Shown one piece after another: positions 1 to 6,184 of a stretch of DNA of 7,368 bases. Each line of letters opens with the position of its first letter. Positions within the stretch are counted from its first letter, which is position 1. Below the pieces are notes generated by a model. That model saw nothing but the letters and a program-made list of their open reading frames with translations. It ran no database searches and was not told the origin of the DNA. Location: assembly GCA_015487515.1 (NCBI GenBank), contig WFPQ01000131.1, positions 1-7,368 of the forward strand, given 5' to 3'. The position numbers were made by a program, and so were the translations under genes. The stretch is from Hyphomicrobiales bacterium (GTDB lineage Bacteria; Pseudomonadota; Alphaproteobacteria; Rhizobiales; Devosiaceae).

Positions 1-915
1 CGGGGTTTCGCTTTCCGGTGAACTGGCCGCAGGCACCGCAACCCCTGCAAGACTGTTGCCGAAATATCTGAAGAATTCGGAATCCGGCGAAAGCACCAGC
101 GAGGTGTCATCTCCGCCCACCGAATTGCGATAGGCCTCAAGGGAGCGGAAGAATTCGAAGAATTCCACGTCCCTGTTATAGGCCTCGGCAAAAATGCGGT
201 TGCGCTCCGCATCCCCCTCACCCCGGGTGATTTCGGATGCCCGGTTGGCCGTTGCCACGATTTCTATGGCCTGGCGGTCGGCCACCGCCCGCAGTCCCTG
301 GGCCAGTTCCTGCCCCCGGGCCCGGGCCAGGGCTGCCTGGGCCAGGCGTTCCGCCTTCATCCGGTCAAATGTCTGCGAAGAAACCTGGGCCGTAAGATCG
401 GTCCTTAACACCCTGACATCGACTATGTTTATGCCGAGTTCGGACATGTCCGAACGCAGTATGTCCCGGGTTTCCACCATCATTTCCGTTCTGGCCGCAC
501 TCAGGGCCGCATTGAAATCGCGCTTGCCGTAAACCTGGCGCAGGGCCGCATCAAATCGGGTGGCGATGCGCCGTTCGGCGGTCTGCAGGTTGCCCGCAAC
601 GCTCTGGCGGAACTTAACCGGATCGTCGATCCTGAAGGTGACGAAGGCATCCACCACGTAGAACTTGCCATCGGAAACCTGCAGCAGGATATCATCCAGG
701 TCATAACGCAACAGCCTGTCTTCTATTATCTGCACCGCCTCCACTATGTCGGTCGGGATCTTGAAATAAAGCCCCGGTTCGGTATGCACCCTGGTGATTT
801 CCCCAAATCGGGTCACGATCGCCTGGTCGCGCTCGTTGACCACGAATATGGAAGAGAAAAACAGGTAAATCGCACCAACGATTACTACAATCAAAATAGC
901 CAGCTTGTTTTTCAT
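1..915 (-). CDS. hflC: HflC, SPFH-domain subunit of the FtsH-modulating HflKC complex (3' end cut by window edge)
   Basis: HflC pairs with HflK in a large inner-membrane assembly that encloses FtsH and controls its access to membrane-protein substrates. The 305 visible codons, read by translating the minus strand from the ATG at 913-915, show a short N-terminus, one membrane segment (about residues 5-25) and an SPFH/Band 7 domain starting near VNERDQAIVTRFGEI (27-40). A charged helical stretch follows (about 180-250) with the family signature RGEGDAERNRIFAEAY (231-246). The conserved C-terminal motif LVLSPDSEFFRYF (273-285) is present, so only a variable tail is missing beyond the window. The start has AGGGG 9 nt upstream, inside the end of hflK, and only 3 bases separate the two genes, so they are almost certainly co-translated. 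Codon use includes many ATA (Ile) and AGG (Arg) codons. Family identity is seen in the sequence; the FtsH role is known from the family. Confidence 0.95.
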   Translation of the reverse strand, partial: MKNKLAILIVVIVGAIYLFFSSIFVVNERDQAIVTRFGEITRVHTEPGLYFKIPTDIVEAVQIIEDRLLRYDLDDILLQVSDGKFYVVDAFVTFRIDDPVKFRQSVAGNLQTAERRIATRFDAALRQVYGKRDFNAALSAARTEMMVETRDILRSDMSELGINIVDVRVLRTDLTAQVSSQTFDRMKAERLAQAALARARGQELAQGLRAVADRQAIEIVATANRASEITRGEGDAERNRIFAEAYNRDVEFFEFFRSLEAYRNSVGGDDTSLVLSPDSEFFRYFGNSLAGVAVPAASSPESETP

Positions 916-918
916 GAT

Positions 919-2007
919 CTAGTTCCCCTGCACACTGGCATTCTTGCGCAATTCGGGAAGTGGCAGATAAGGCACCACTCCCGTTCCCGCATCATTCTCG
1001 ATTATCACCATGTTCGATGAACCAAGAACCTGTTCCATGGTTTCAAGGAACAGGCGCTTGCGGGTGACTTCGGGAGCCTTTGCATATTCTTCATATATGG
1101 AAAGGAAGCGCGCGGCCTGACCCTCGGCCTCCTTGACCACCCGATCCTTGTAGGCTGCCGCATCCTCGGTTATCTGGGCCGCCTCACCCCTTGCATTGCC
1201 AAGCAGGGTGTTTGCATACTGGCGCGCCTCTTCCTGGAACCTGTCCTCGTCCTGCTGGGCCCTTTGCACCTCGTCAAACGCATCGGCAACCTCGGCCGGC
1301 GGCGCCACCTGCTCGATGGCCACCCTGGAAATGGTTATGCCTGCCCCGTAGGAATCAAGGATCGACTGGGTGATGTTCTGGACCTCCAGATTGACCCCTT
1401 CCTTGTCATCCCTGAAAATGTCGTCGGCCGGACGCCGTCCCACCACCTCACGCATGGCGCTTTCGGCGGTCTTCCTGACCATGGCGGCCGGATCATCCAC
1501 GTTGAACAGATAGTCAATGGGATCATTTATTCGCCAGAGGATGGAAAAGGACACGTCAACGATATTCTGGTCCCCCGAAAGCATCAGCCCTTCGGCACCA
1601 CGCGGACGTCCCCCGATCACCGAGGCCACGTTGGTCTGGTTTTCGGTAATGGCCACCTTTTCTACGGTTTCGACCGGCCACCATATCATGTGCAGGCCCG
1701 AAGCGCTCAATTCTTCCTTGGGTTTGCCGAAAACCATCTCGACCCCGATCTCCTGGGGTGCCACCTGATAGATTGCCTGGGTGGCCCAGAACACAACGGC
1801 GGCAATAACCGCCCCCACGAAAAACCACTTTCCGCCCGGCAATTCCCCGCCAAACTGGTCCCGGCCCCTTTTCAGCAATTCCTCCAGGTCCGGCGGGGTT
1901 CCGCCACCACCGCCTCCCGCTGGTCGCCGCGGACCGCGACCGCCCCCGGGCGACTGCCCCCACGGACCGCCGCCCCTGTTTCCACCGCCATCATTATCCC
2001 AAGCCAT
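919..2007 (-). CDS. hflK: HflK, SPFH-domain subunit of the FtsH-modulating HflKC complex
   Basis: This is the 362-residue partner of HflC. The N-terminal 36 residues form a cytoplasmic Gly/Arg/Pro-rich tail with a run of six glycines at 31-36. A single membrane segment follows (about 61-80, WFFVGAVIAAVVFWATQAIY). The SPFH/Band 7 domain starts at VAPQEIGVEMVFGKP (82-96) and includes DVSFSILWRINDP (151-163). A charged, probably coiled-coil helix spans about 236-300 (VQRAQQDEDRFQEEARQYAN, then EAEGQAARF). The protein ends in VVPYLPLPEL, typical of HflK. Length is somewhat below E. coli HflK (about 419) but ordinary for alphaproteobacteria. The ATG has a modest AAAGGG Shine-Dalgarno 5 nt upstream. 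Known role: membrane-anchored complex with HflC that limits and organises FtsH proteolysis. The 65-bp gap upstream carries a candidate promoter (2048-2076), so hflKC may be expressed independently of folA. Confidence 0.96.
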   Translation of the reverse strand: MAWDNDGGGNRGGGPWGQSPGGGRGPRRPAGGGGGGTPPDLEELLKRGRDQFGGELPGGKWFFVGAVIAAVVFWATQAIYQVAPQEIGVEMVFGKPKEELSASGLHMIWWPVETVEKVAITENQTNVASVIGGRPRGAEGLMLSGDQNIVDVSFSILWRINDPIDYLFNVDDPAAMVRKTAESAMREVVGRRPADDIFRDDKEGVNLEVQNITQSILDSYGAGITISRVAIEQVAPPAEVADAFDEVQRAQQDEDRFQEEARQYANTLLGNARGEAAQITEDAAAYKDRVVKEAEGQAARFLSIYEEYAKAPEVTRKRLFLETMEQVLGSSNMVIIENDAGTGVVPYLPLPELRKNASVQGN

Positions 2008-2047
2008 GTCGGCCCTTTCATCTGGTTGTTGAACTCAAATCCCGCCC

Positions 2048-2076
2048 TATATAGGCCCCTATCGGCCCCTGATCAA
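2048..2076 (-). promoter_or_regulatory. candidate sigma-70 promoter for hflKC
   Basis: Read on the minus strand, TTGATC (2076-2071) is followed by a 17-bp spacer and TATATA (2053-2048). Each hexamer matches the sigma-70 consensus at four of six positions and the spacing is ideal. The -35 box overlaps the folA stop codon (TGA at 2075-2073). The -10 box sits in the perfect 10-bp palindrome CCTATATAGG (2046-2055). The predicted start near 2041 would leave a leader of about 34 nt before the hflK ATG. The spacer contains AGGGGCC twice. This is a pattern match only, with no experimental support. Confidence 0.45.
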
Positions 2077-2633
2077 TGCACATTGGCGTTTGCAGACAGA
2101 TAAACTTTGATCGAATATTCCGCCTGGTCATTGACATCGGCAAAAACCGGCAGTTCCCGCTTCAGCCGCCACCTTGCCGGGTCTATCTCCGGGAATCTGG
2201 TTACCCTGTCCCCTTCCCCGAACCTTACATCCATTTCCACATGGCTGATTATCATCTGCCCGGCCACATCCATTGCCATTTCATATATCTCCCCGCCCCC
2301 TATCACCATGACCTGATCGACCCCATCGGCAATGGCGATTGAACGGGCATGGTCCAGCGCCCCCTCAAAATCATTGATCACGATCACCCCGTCCGGCTGA
2401 TAACCCTTCTGCCTTGAAACCACTATGTTGGTTCTGCCCGGCAGTGGCCGGCCAAGGGTTTCATATTGCTTGCGCCCCATGACCATCGGCTTGCCCATGG
2501 TCATGCGCCTGAAATGGGCAAAATCCGAAGGAATTCTCCAGGGCATATCCCCGTTCACTCCAATCACCCCATTACGCGCCACCGCCGCAATTATTGTCAT
2601 GCCGATTTTTTGCAAGACCTTCTTATCGCTCAT
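2073..2633 (-). CDS. folA: Dihydrofolate reductase
   Basis: The enzyme reduces dihydrofolate to tetrahydrofolate with NADPH in the cytoplasm, regenerating the cofactor oxidised by thymidylate synthase two genes upstream. Visible motifs are IIAAVARNGVIGVNGDMPWRIPSDFAHF (14-41), with Trp32 and Asp37 aligning to E. coli Trp22 and the catalytic Asp27; GKPMVMGRKQYETLGRPLPGRTN (47-69), with Arg67 aligning to the folate-binding Arg57; and VMVIGGGEIYEMAM (108-121) for NADPH. E. coli Thr113 appears to correspond to Ser130 (IISHVEMD). At 186 residues it exceeds the usual ~160. Eleven residues come from an N-terminal extension, because a second ATG at codon 12 (2600) matches where most family members start. 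I keep the upstream ATG because GAGG lies 4 nt before it and it overlaps the GNAT stop by one base (TAATG), which suggests translational coupling. No ribosome site is visible before codon 12. The start is moderately certain and the function very certain. Confidence 0.95.
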   Translation of the reverse strand: MSDKKVLQKIGMTIIAAVARNGVIGVNGDMPWRIPSDFAHFRRMTMGKPMVMGRKQYETLGRPLPGRTNIVVSRQKGYQPDGVIVINDFEGALDHARSIAIADGVDQVMVIGGGEIYEMAMDVAGQMIISHVEMDVRFGEGDRVTRFPEIDPARWRLKRELPVFADVNDQAEYSIKVYLSANANVH

Positions 2634-3112
2634 TACGCCTCACCAAGCCGCACCAGCGCCTCCCCATCCAGTCGGCAAACACTCCACTCGTCCTGCATTT
2701 CAGCGCCCAGCGCTTTATAAAAATCAATAGATGGTTCATTCCAGTTCAATACCCACCATTCAAGACGCGCCAGACCCTCATCACGGCATTTTTCTGCCAG
2801 ATGGCCCATCATGGCTTTGCCAATACCGTTTCCGCGCACATCAGGGTCCACAAACAGGTCTTCCAGCCAAATGCCGTGTTTTCCCCGGAAAGTGGAAAAT
2901 GTATAATACCAGAGCGCAAACCCGACGGGTTGCCCATCAATCTGAGCAATTTCACAAAACACCCGCGCAGACGGACCGAACAATTCCCGTGCAATATCTT
3001 CTTTATTTGCCTTTACCTCATGCTCCAGCTTTTCATATTTTGCCAGTGCACAGATAAAATCAAAAACCAGCCCCTCATCGCCTTTCACGGCTTTTCTTAT
3101 GGAAACACTCAT
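2633..3112 (-). CDS. GNAT-family N-acetyltransferase, diamine/thialysine acetyltransferase (SSAT)-like
   Basis: This 159-residue cytoplasmic protein should transfer acetyl from acetyl-CoA to an amine. The GNAT acetyl-CoA pyrophosphate loop is RGNGIG (93-98), preceded by the strand [12 protein letters not shown] (82-93). The C-terminal motif [16 protein letters not shown] (122-137) closely resembles the WNEPSINFYK segment of eukaryotic spermidine/spermine N1-acetyltransferase. The N-terminal [12 protein letters not shown] (22-33) resembles its ELAKYEYMEEQV. Glu84 and Tyr132 align with the SSAT residues proposed as general base and general acid (Glu92 and Tyr140 in the human enzyme). The closest functional guesses are therefore a polyamine, thialysine or other small primary amine as substrate, but bacterial members of this subgroup are mostly uncharacterised. 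The gene overlaps thyA by 4 bases (ATGA) and folA by 1 base (TAATG), so it is embedded in a thyA-folA unit. The region is unusually AT-rich for the window. Confidence 0.88.
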   Translation of the reverse strand: MSVSIRKAVKGDEGLVFDFICALAKYEKLEHEVKANKEDIARELFGPSARVFCEIAQIDGQPVGFALWYYTFSTFRGKHGIWLEDLFVDPDVRGNGIGKAMMGHLAEKCRDEGLARLEWWVLNWNEPSIDFYKALGAEMQDEWSVCRLDGEALVRLGEA

Positions 3113-3903
3113 ACCGAAATTGCAGCCTTTATTCCCGGTTCAGCCTCATAATCAACAATCAAAAAATCCTCATATTCAAAATCATTCAGAGATATACGCT
3201 GATTCAAAATCTCGAGTTTTGGAAGCGGCTTTGGTTTTCTGGACAGTTGCAGATCGGCCTGTTCAAAATGATTCCTGTATAAATGCGCATCCCCGAGGGT
3301 ATGAATGAATTCCCCTGCCTCCAGATCACAGACCTGGGCCACCATGTGGGTGAGCAATGCATAGGAGGCGATATTGAACGGCACCCCCAGAAATATGTCC
3401 GCCGAACGCTGATAAAGCTGACAACTCAATTTGCCATCCGCCACATAAAATTGAAACAGGCAATGACAAGGCGGCAGGGCCATATCATCAACTTCAGCCG
3501 GGTTCCAGGCGCTGACAATATGTCGGCGTGAATTTGGATTGTTTTTTATCCCCTCGACCAGAATTTTTATCTGATCGATTCTTTCCCCGTCCGGAGCCGG
3601 CCAGCTTCTCCACTGGGAGCCGTATACCGGGCCAAGATCCCCGTTTTCATCAGCCCATTCGTCCCAGATCCTTACTCCGCGCTCCTGCAGCCAGCGCACG
3701 TTGGTCTCACCCCGCAGGAACCACAGCAATTCATGGATAATGGATTTTACATGCAGTTTTTTTGTCGTTAACAGCGGAAAACCCTCCGCCAGATCAAACC
3801 GCATCTGATAGCCGAACACCGAGCGCGTGCCGGTTCCGGTCCTGTCCCCGCGCTCATTGCCATGCTCTTTGACGTGTCTTAACAGATCAAGATATTGCTT
3901 CAT
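3109..3903 (-). CDS. thyA: Thymidylate synthase
   Basis: The enzyme methylates dUMP to dTMP using 5,10-methylenetetrahydrofolate and releases dihydrofolate, which the nearby FolA recycles. From the ATG at 3901-3903 the protein has 264 residues, the length of E. coli ThyA, and the key residues fall on identical numbers: Arg21 (DRTGTGT), Arg126/Arg127 (SRRHIV), the catalytic nucleophile Cys146 (LPPCHC), Arg166, Asp169 ([10 protein letters not shown]) and Asn177. It ends PGIKAAISV, like the PGIKAPVAI of E. coli. The frame stays open upstream to in-frame ATGs at 3915 and 3939, the latter adding 12 residues ([12 protein letters not shown]). I prefer 3903 on alignment, although no clear Shine-Dalgarno precedes it and GGGG lies 4 nt before the 3939 ATG. 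The TGA stop overlaps the GNAT start (ATGA). The 3' half is markedly AT-rich (37-38% GC at 3121-3240). Confidence 0.96.
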   Translation of the reverse strand: MKQYLDLLRHVKEHGNERGDRTGTGTRSVFGYQMRFDLAEGFPLLTTKKLHVKSIIHELLWFLRGETNVRWLQERGVRIWDEWADENGDLGPVYGSQWRSWPAPDGERIDQIKILVEGIKNNPNSRRHIVSAWNPAEVDDMALPPCHCLFQFYVADGKLSCQLYQRSADIFLGVPFNIASYALLTHMVAQVCDLEAGEFIHTLGDAHLYRNHFEQADLQLSRKPKPLPKLEILNQRISLNDFEYEDFLIVDYEAEPGIKAAISV

Positions 3904-3930
3904 GAAAGACAGCATAAATGATTCTTGATC

Positions 3931-3948
3931 CCAGGGCATTGGCCCCGG
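3931..3948 (-). other. small RNA hairpin in the thyA leader
   Basis: The minus-strand transcript can fold CCGGGGC / GCCCUGG around a CAAU tetraloop: seven pairs including one G-U, extendable by a U-G pair. It lies about 28 nt upstream of the preferred thyA ATG. The alternative ATG at 3939 sits across the loop and 3' arm, which would hinder initiation there. No U-tract follows, so it does not look like an intrinsic terminator of dctM. Any regulatory role is inference. Confidence 0.3.
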
Positions 3949-3976
3949 ACCGGCCCGCCTGAAATAAAATCCCCCC

Positions 3977-5386
3977 CTAGAATCCCAGCAGCAGGCCCGG
4001 CAGATAAAGCACGATGGCCGGAAAGGCGATCAGGCCGGCAATGGTCAGCGCATCGGCGATGAAAAACGGCGAAACTCCCCAGAACACTTCCTGCACCGAA
4101 ATGTCCTTGCGCACCCCGGCAACCACGAAACAGTTAAGACCTATGGGAGGTGTTATCAGGCAGAGTTCCGCCATCTTGACCACTATTATGCCGAACCAGA
4201 TGGAAAACCCGACCGAACTCATGCCAAAAGCACTGTCGGCCGCCGAAACCCCTTCTCCCCCGTTAAGCGCAATCACGGCCGGATAGACCACCGGCAGGGT
4301 CAGGACCAGCATGCCGATGGCGTCCATGAACATTCCCAGCACCGCATAGGCTAAAAGAATATAGATCAGGGTCAGCATCGGACTCTGGTCAAGGGAGCCC
4401 ACCCAGTCGGAAAACAGCCCCGGAAGGTCTGCAAATCCCAGGAACCTGACATAGATGAGCACGCCCCAGATGATGGTGAAGATCATCACCGACAGCTTGG
4501 CCGTCTCCAGCAGGGCCTCCTTGAACTGGGGCCAGCGCATGCCCTTGGCCAGGGCCATCAGGAACACCACGAACGCCCCCAGCGCCCCCCCTTCGGTGGG
4601 GGTTCCCCAGGCATCGCCTCCAAACGGGTTGTAAATGAAGAATATTATGATCATCACCACGAAGAATATGGGGAACACCCCGGGCAGGGACCTGAATTTC
4701 TGTCCCCAGCTATATCCCCTCACGGGGGGGCCGAAATTCTTGAACACCATGGCAAGGACTATGATCAGCCCCCCATAGATCACTGCCGAGAAGGCTCCGG
4801 GAATGAACCCGGCCAGCAGCAGGGCCCCCACATCCTGTTCCACGATGATCGCATAGATGACCAGGATTGCAGAAGGCGGAATCAGGGAAGCAAGGGTGCC
4901 CGCCGCCGCCACCACTCCGGCCGCGAAACGCTTGTCATATCCGATCTTGAGCATTTCGGGTATGGCAATGCGGGAAAACACCGCCGAAGTCGCCACCGAG
5001 GCCCCGGAAACGGCGGCAAAACCGGCCGTGGCAAAAACCGTTGCAACCGCCAGTCCCCCCGGCAACCAGCCCACCCAGCGCTTGGCCGCCTCGAAAAGGG
5101 CCTTGGTCAGGCCCGCATAATAGGCCAGAAACCCTATGAGTATAAAGGTGGGAATCAGTGACAGGGCCTGGGAGGATATCTTTGAATTGGGAACCTGGCC
5201 TGCGGTTTTCACGGCAACGGTAAGGGCCCACATGAACTGGTCGGCATCATATCCCTTTTTCGACCAGAAAATCCACACCAGTCCGACCAGGCCGGCCAGG
5301 GCCGCTGCAAAACCGACCCGCATGCCGAGCACCACCAGGACCAGCATGCCGCTGGTTACGGCAATTCCAATACCCGTCGCATCCAT
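3977..5386 (-). CDS. dctM: TRAP transporter large permease subunit, DctM family
   Basis: This is the large membrane subunit of a TRAP transporter, which drives solute uptake with the Na+ gradient. The 469 residues form more than ten hydrophobic segments. Family motifs are [24 protein letters not shown] (123-146), [18 protein letters not shown] (163-180), [11 protein letters not shown] (261-271) and [17 protein letters not shown] (409-425). In characterised DctM-type proteins the SGS/A and PTE regions lie at or near the Na+ sites. It is about 40 residues longer than the usual ~430. The extra length seems to lie in a hydrophilic insert near residues 43-75 and a loop near 375-392, suggesting a divergent subgroup rather than classical succinate DctM. 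The start overlaps the dctQ stop by one base (TGATG), and a G-rich stretch 9-14 nt upstream may act as ribosome site. Two 7-base homopolymers (4585-4591 and 4724-4730) lie in frame without disruption. The substrate cannot be inferred. Confidence 0.95.
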   Translation of the reverse strand: MDATGIGIAVTSGMLVLVVLGMRVGFAAALAGLVGLVWIFWSKKGYDADQFMWALTVAVKTAGQVPNSKISSQALSLIPTFILIGFLAYYAGLTKALFEAAKRWVGWLPGGLAVATVFATAGFAAVSGASVATSAVFSRIAIPEMLKIGYDKRFAAGVVAAAGTLASLIPPSAILVIYAIIVEQDVGALLLAGFIPGAFSAVIYGGLIIVLAMVFKNFGPPVRGYSWGQKFRSLPGVFPIFFVVMIIIFFIYNPFGGDAWGTPTEGGALGAFVVFLMALAKGMRWPQFKEALLETAKLSVMIFTIIWGVLIYVRFLGFADLPGLFSDWVGSLDQSPMLTLIYILLAYAVLGMFMDAIGMLVLTLPVVYPAVIALNGGEGVSAADSAFGMSSVGFSIWFGIIVVKMAELCLITPPIGLNCFVVAGVRKDISVQEVFWGVSPFFIADALTIAGLIAFPAIVLYLPGLLLGF

Positions 5387-6084
5387 CAGGCTTGCCCCCC
5401 GTCAGGCTTGTTCCCGTCCTGTTTCCCGTTTTCTTCCGTCCCGTTGGCGGGCATCTCGTCAAACCCCGAAACGGTCTGTGCCTCCCGCGCCGCAACCTCG
5501 GCGGCACTTTCCACCAGCGGAACTGCAATCGGACTCCTGGTTCCGCTGATTATGGCCTGTCCATAGCCCCACAATTGCAGGACCAGTCTCATGGAAATTA
5601 CTGAAAATGCAAATGATACCAGCAACTTGGAAGGCCAGATCGGCAGTCTTATGTCAAGGGTTGAATCCCGGCTCCAAAGGGGGGACGACAGGTCGAAGGA
5701 TCGCTGAAAATGCGCAAAGGTTCCCCAGACCAGCAGCACCATCAGAACCAGCATGAAAAGGGTGGTTATGAATTCCGAAATCCACAGCCAGCGCCCCTTC
5801 AGGCGTCCGACCACCACGTCCATTCTTATGTGCCCGCCAAGGCGCTGGGTATAGGAAATGCCCAGGAAGGCAATCAGCGACATGACCTGCTCTATCCAGT
5901 CCACATAGCCGCGCAATGGCTGATTGAACAGGTTGCGCCCGCTGACACTGACCACCGCCAGCAGCATCAGGCCGAAGACCGCCAGCCCGCCGATCAGCGC
6001 CAGAACGGTTTCGGCCTTGTAAAGGGAACGGTCCATCCGGCTCAACAAGGAATTGTCTTCAAGCACCGACGATGCGCTGGCCAA
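5386..6084 (-). CDS. dctQ: TRAP transporter small permease subunit, DctQ family (TTG start)
   Basis: The small membrane subunit partners DctM and docks the loaded binding protein. Its 232 residues contain four hydrophobic segments (about 25-48, 62-79, 102-124 and 150-174), the expected DctQ topology. Family-typical features are the GRNLFNQPLRGYVDWIEQ region (49-66), LGISYTQRLGGHIRMDVV (74-91) and a final amphipathic helix. The start codon is TTG (6084-6082), not ATG. It is chosen because GGAGG lies 5 nt upstream and because the next in-frame ATG (codon 17) would remove the conserved N-terminal lead-in and has no such site. An unusual hydrophilic C-terminal tail of about 50 residues (182-232), rich in Glu, Asn, Gly and Lys, follows the last membrane segment; its role is unknown. 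The stop overlaps dctM by one base, implying coupled translation. A 97-bp spacer with a strong hairpin separates it from dctP. Confidence 0.93.
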   Translation of the reverse strand: MASASSVLEDNSLLSRMDRSLYKAETVLALIGGLAVFGLMLLAVVSVSGRNLFNQPLRGYVDWIEQVMSLIAFLGISYTQRLGGHIRMDVVVGRLKGRWLWISEFITTLFMLVLMVLLVWGTFAHFQRSFDLSSPLWSRDSTLDIRLPIWPSKLLVSFAFSVISMRLVLQLWGYGQAIISGTRSPIAVPLVESAAEVAAREAQTVSGFDEMPANGTEENGKQDGNKPDGGQA

Positions 6085-6089
6085 GGTTT

Positions 6090-6097
6090 CCTCCCCC
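6090..6097 (-). promoter_or_regulatory. strong ribosome binding site that fixes the dctQ TTG start
   Basis: The minus strand reads GGGGGAGG here, followed by 5 nt (AAACC) and TTG. The match to anti-Shine-Dalgarno and the spacing are near optimal, which is the main reason for accepting the non-ATG start of dctQ. Confidence 0.8.
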
Positions 6098-6118
6098 AGG
6101 GGTCAGTTTTTCCAGGAA

Positions 6119-6134
6119 ATCCGTCTGGACGGAT
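6119..6134 (-). repeat. short inverted repeat between dctP and dctQ
   Basis: The arms ATCCGTC and GACGGAT (7 bp) flank a 2-nt centre. As RNA this is a 6-bp stem with a CCAG tetraloop. It lies 5 bases beyond the larger dctP-dctQ hairpin on the dctQ side and 21 bases before the dctQ ribosome site. It could be a second transcript structure or a protein site; nothing distinguishes these. Confidence 0.4.
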
Positions 6135-6139
6135 AACAG

Positions 6140-6172
6140 CAGCGCCGCCGACCTGTATGGCCGGCGGCACCG
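6140..6172 (-). other. strong intercistronic RNA hairpin downstream of dctP
   Basis: The minus-strand transcript pairs CGGUGCCGCCGGC with GUCGGCGGCGCUG around a 7-nt loop (CAUACAG): 13 continuous pairs, including three G-U wobbles. It begins 13 bases after the dctP stop. No run of U follows the 3' arm, so it is not a canonical intrinsic terminator. In operons encoding an abundant binding protein followed by membrane subunits, such structures commonly protect the upstream message from 3' exonucleases or attenuate readthrough, giving more DctP than DctQM. That function is inferred here; the fold is read directly. Confidence 0.7.
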
Positions 6173-6184
6173 GATTTACCAGTA

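Noticed and set aside
194..532. Plus-strand open frame of 112 codons at the left edge
   Set aside because: It is antisense to hflC, whose translation matches the SPFH family throughout this interval.
1264..2103. Plus-strand open frame of 279 codons opposite hflK
   Set aside because: It lies antisense to a well-conserved gene, gives a low-complexity His/Pro/Gly-rich product with no family motif, and has no convincing start site.
2633..3939. Trimethoprim-resistance or mobile cassette around folA/thyA
   Set aside because: No attC-like site, integrase, transposase or flanking inverted repeats are visible. FolA resembles an ordinary chromosomal enzyme and the gene order is typical of alphaproteobacteria.
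3940..3976. Terminator between dctM and thyA
   Set aside because: After the dctM stop there is a G-run and an AT stretch, but no stable hairpin followed by Us. Whether transcription continues into thyA stays open.
6119..6172. Intrinsic terminator between dctP and dctQ
   Set aside because: Neither hairpin is followed by a U-tract on the transcript, and dctQ and dctM must be expressed with dctP to make a transporter.
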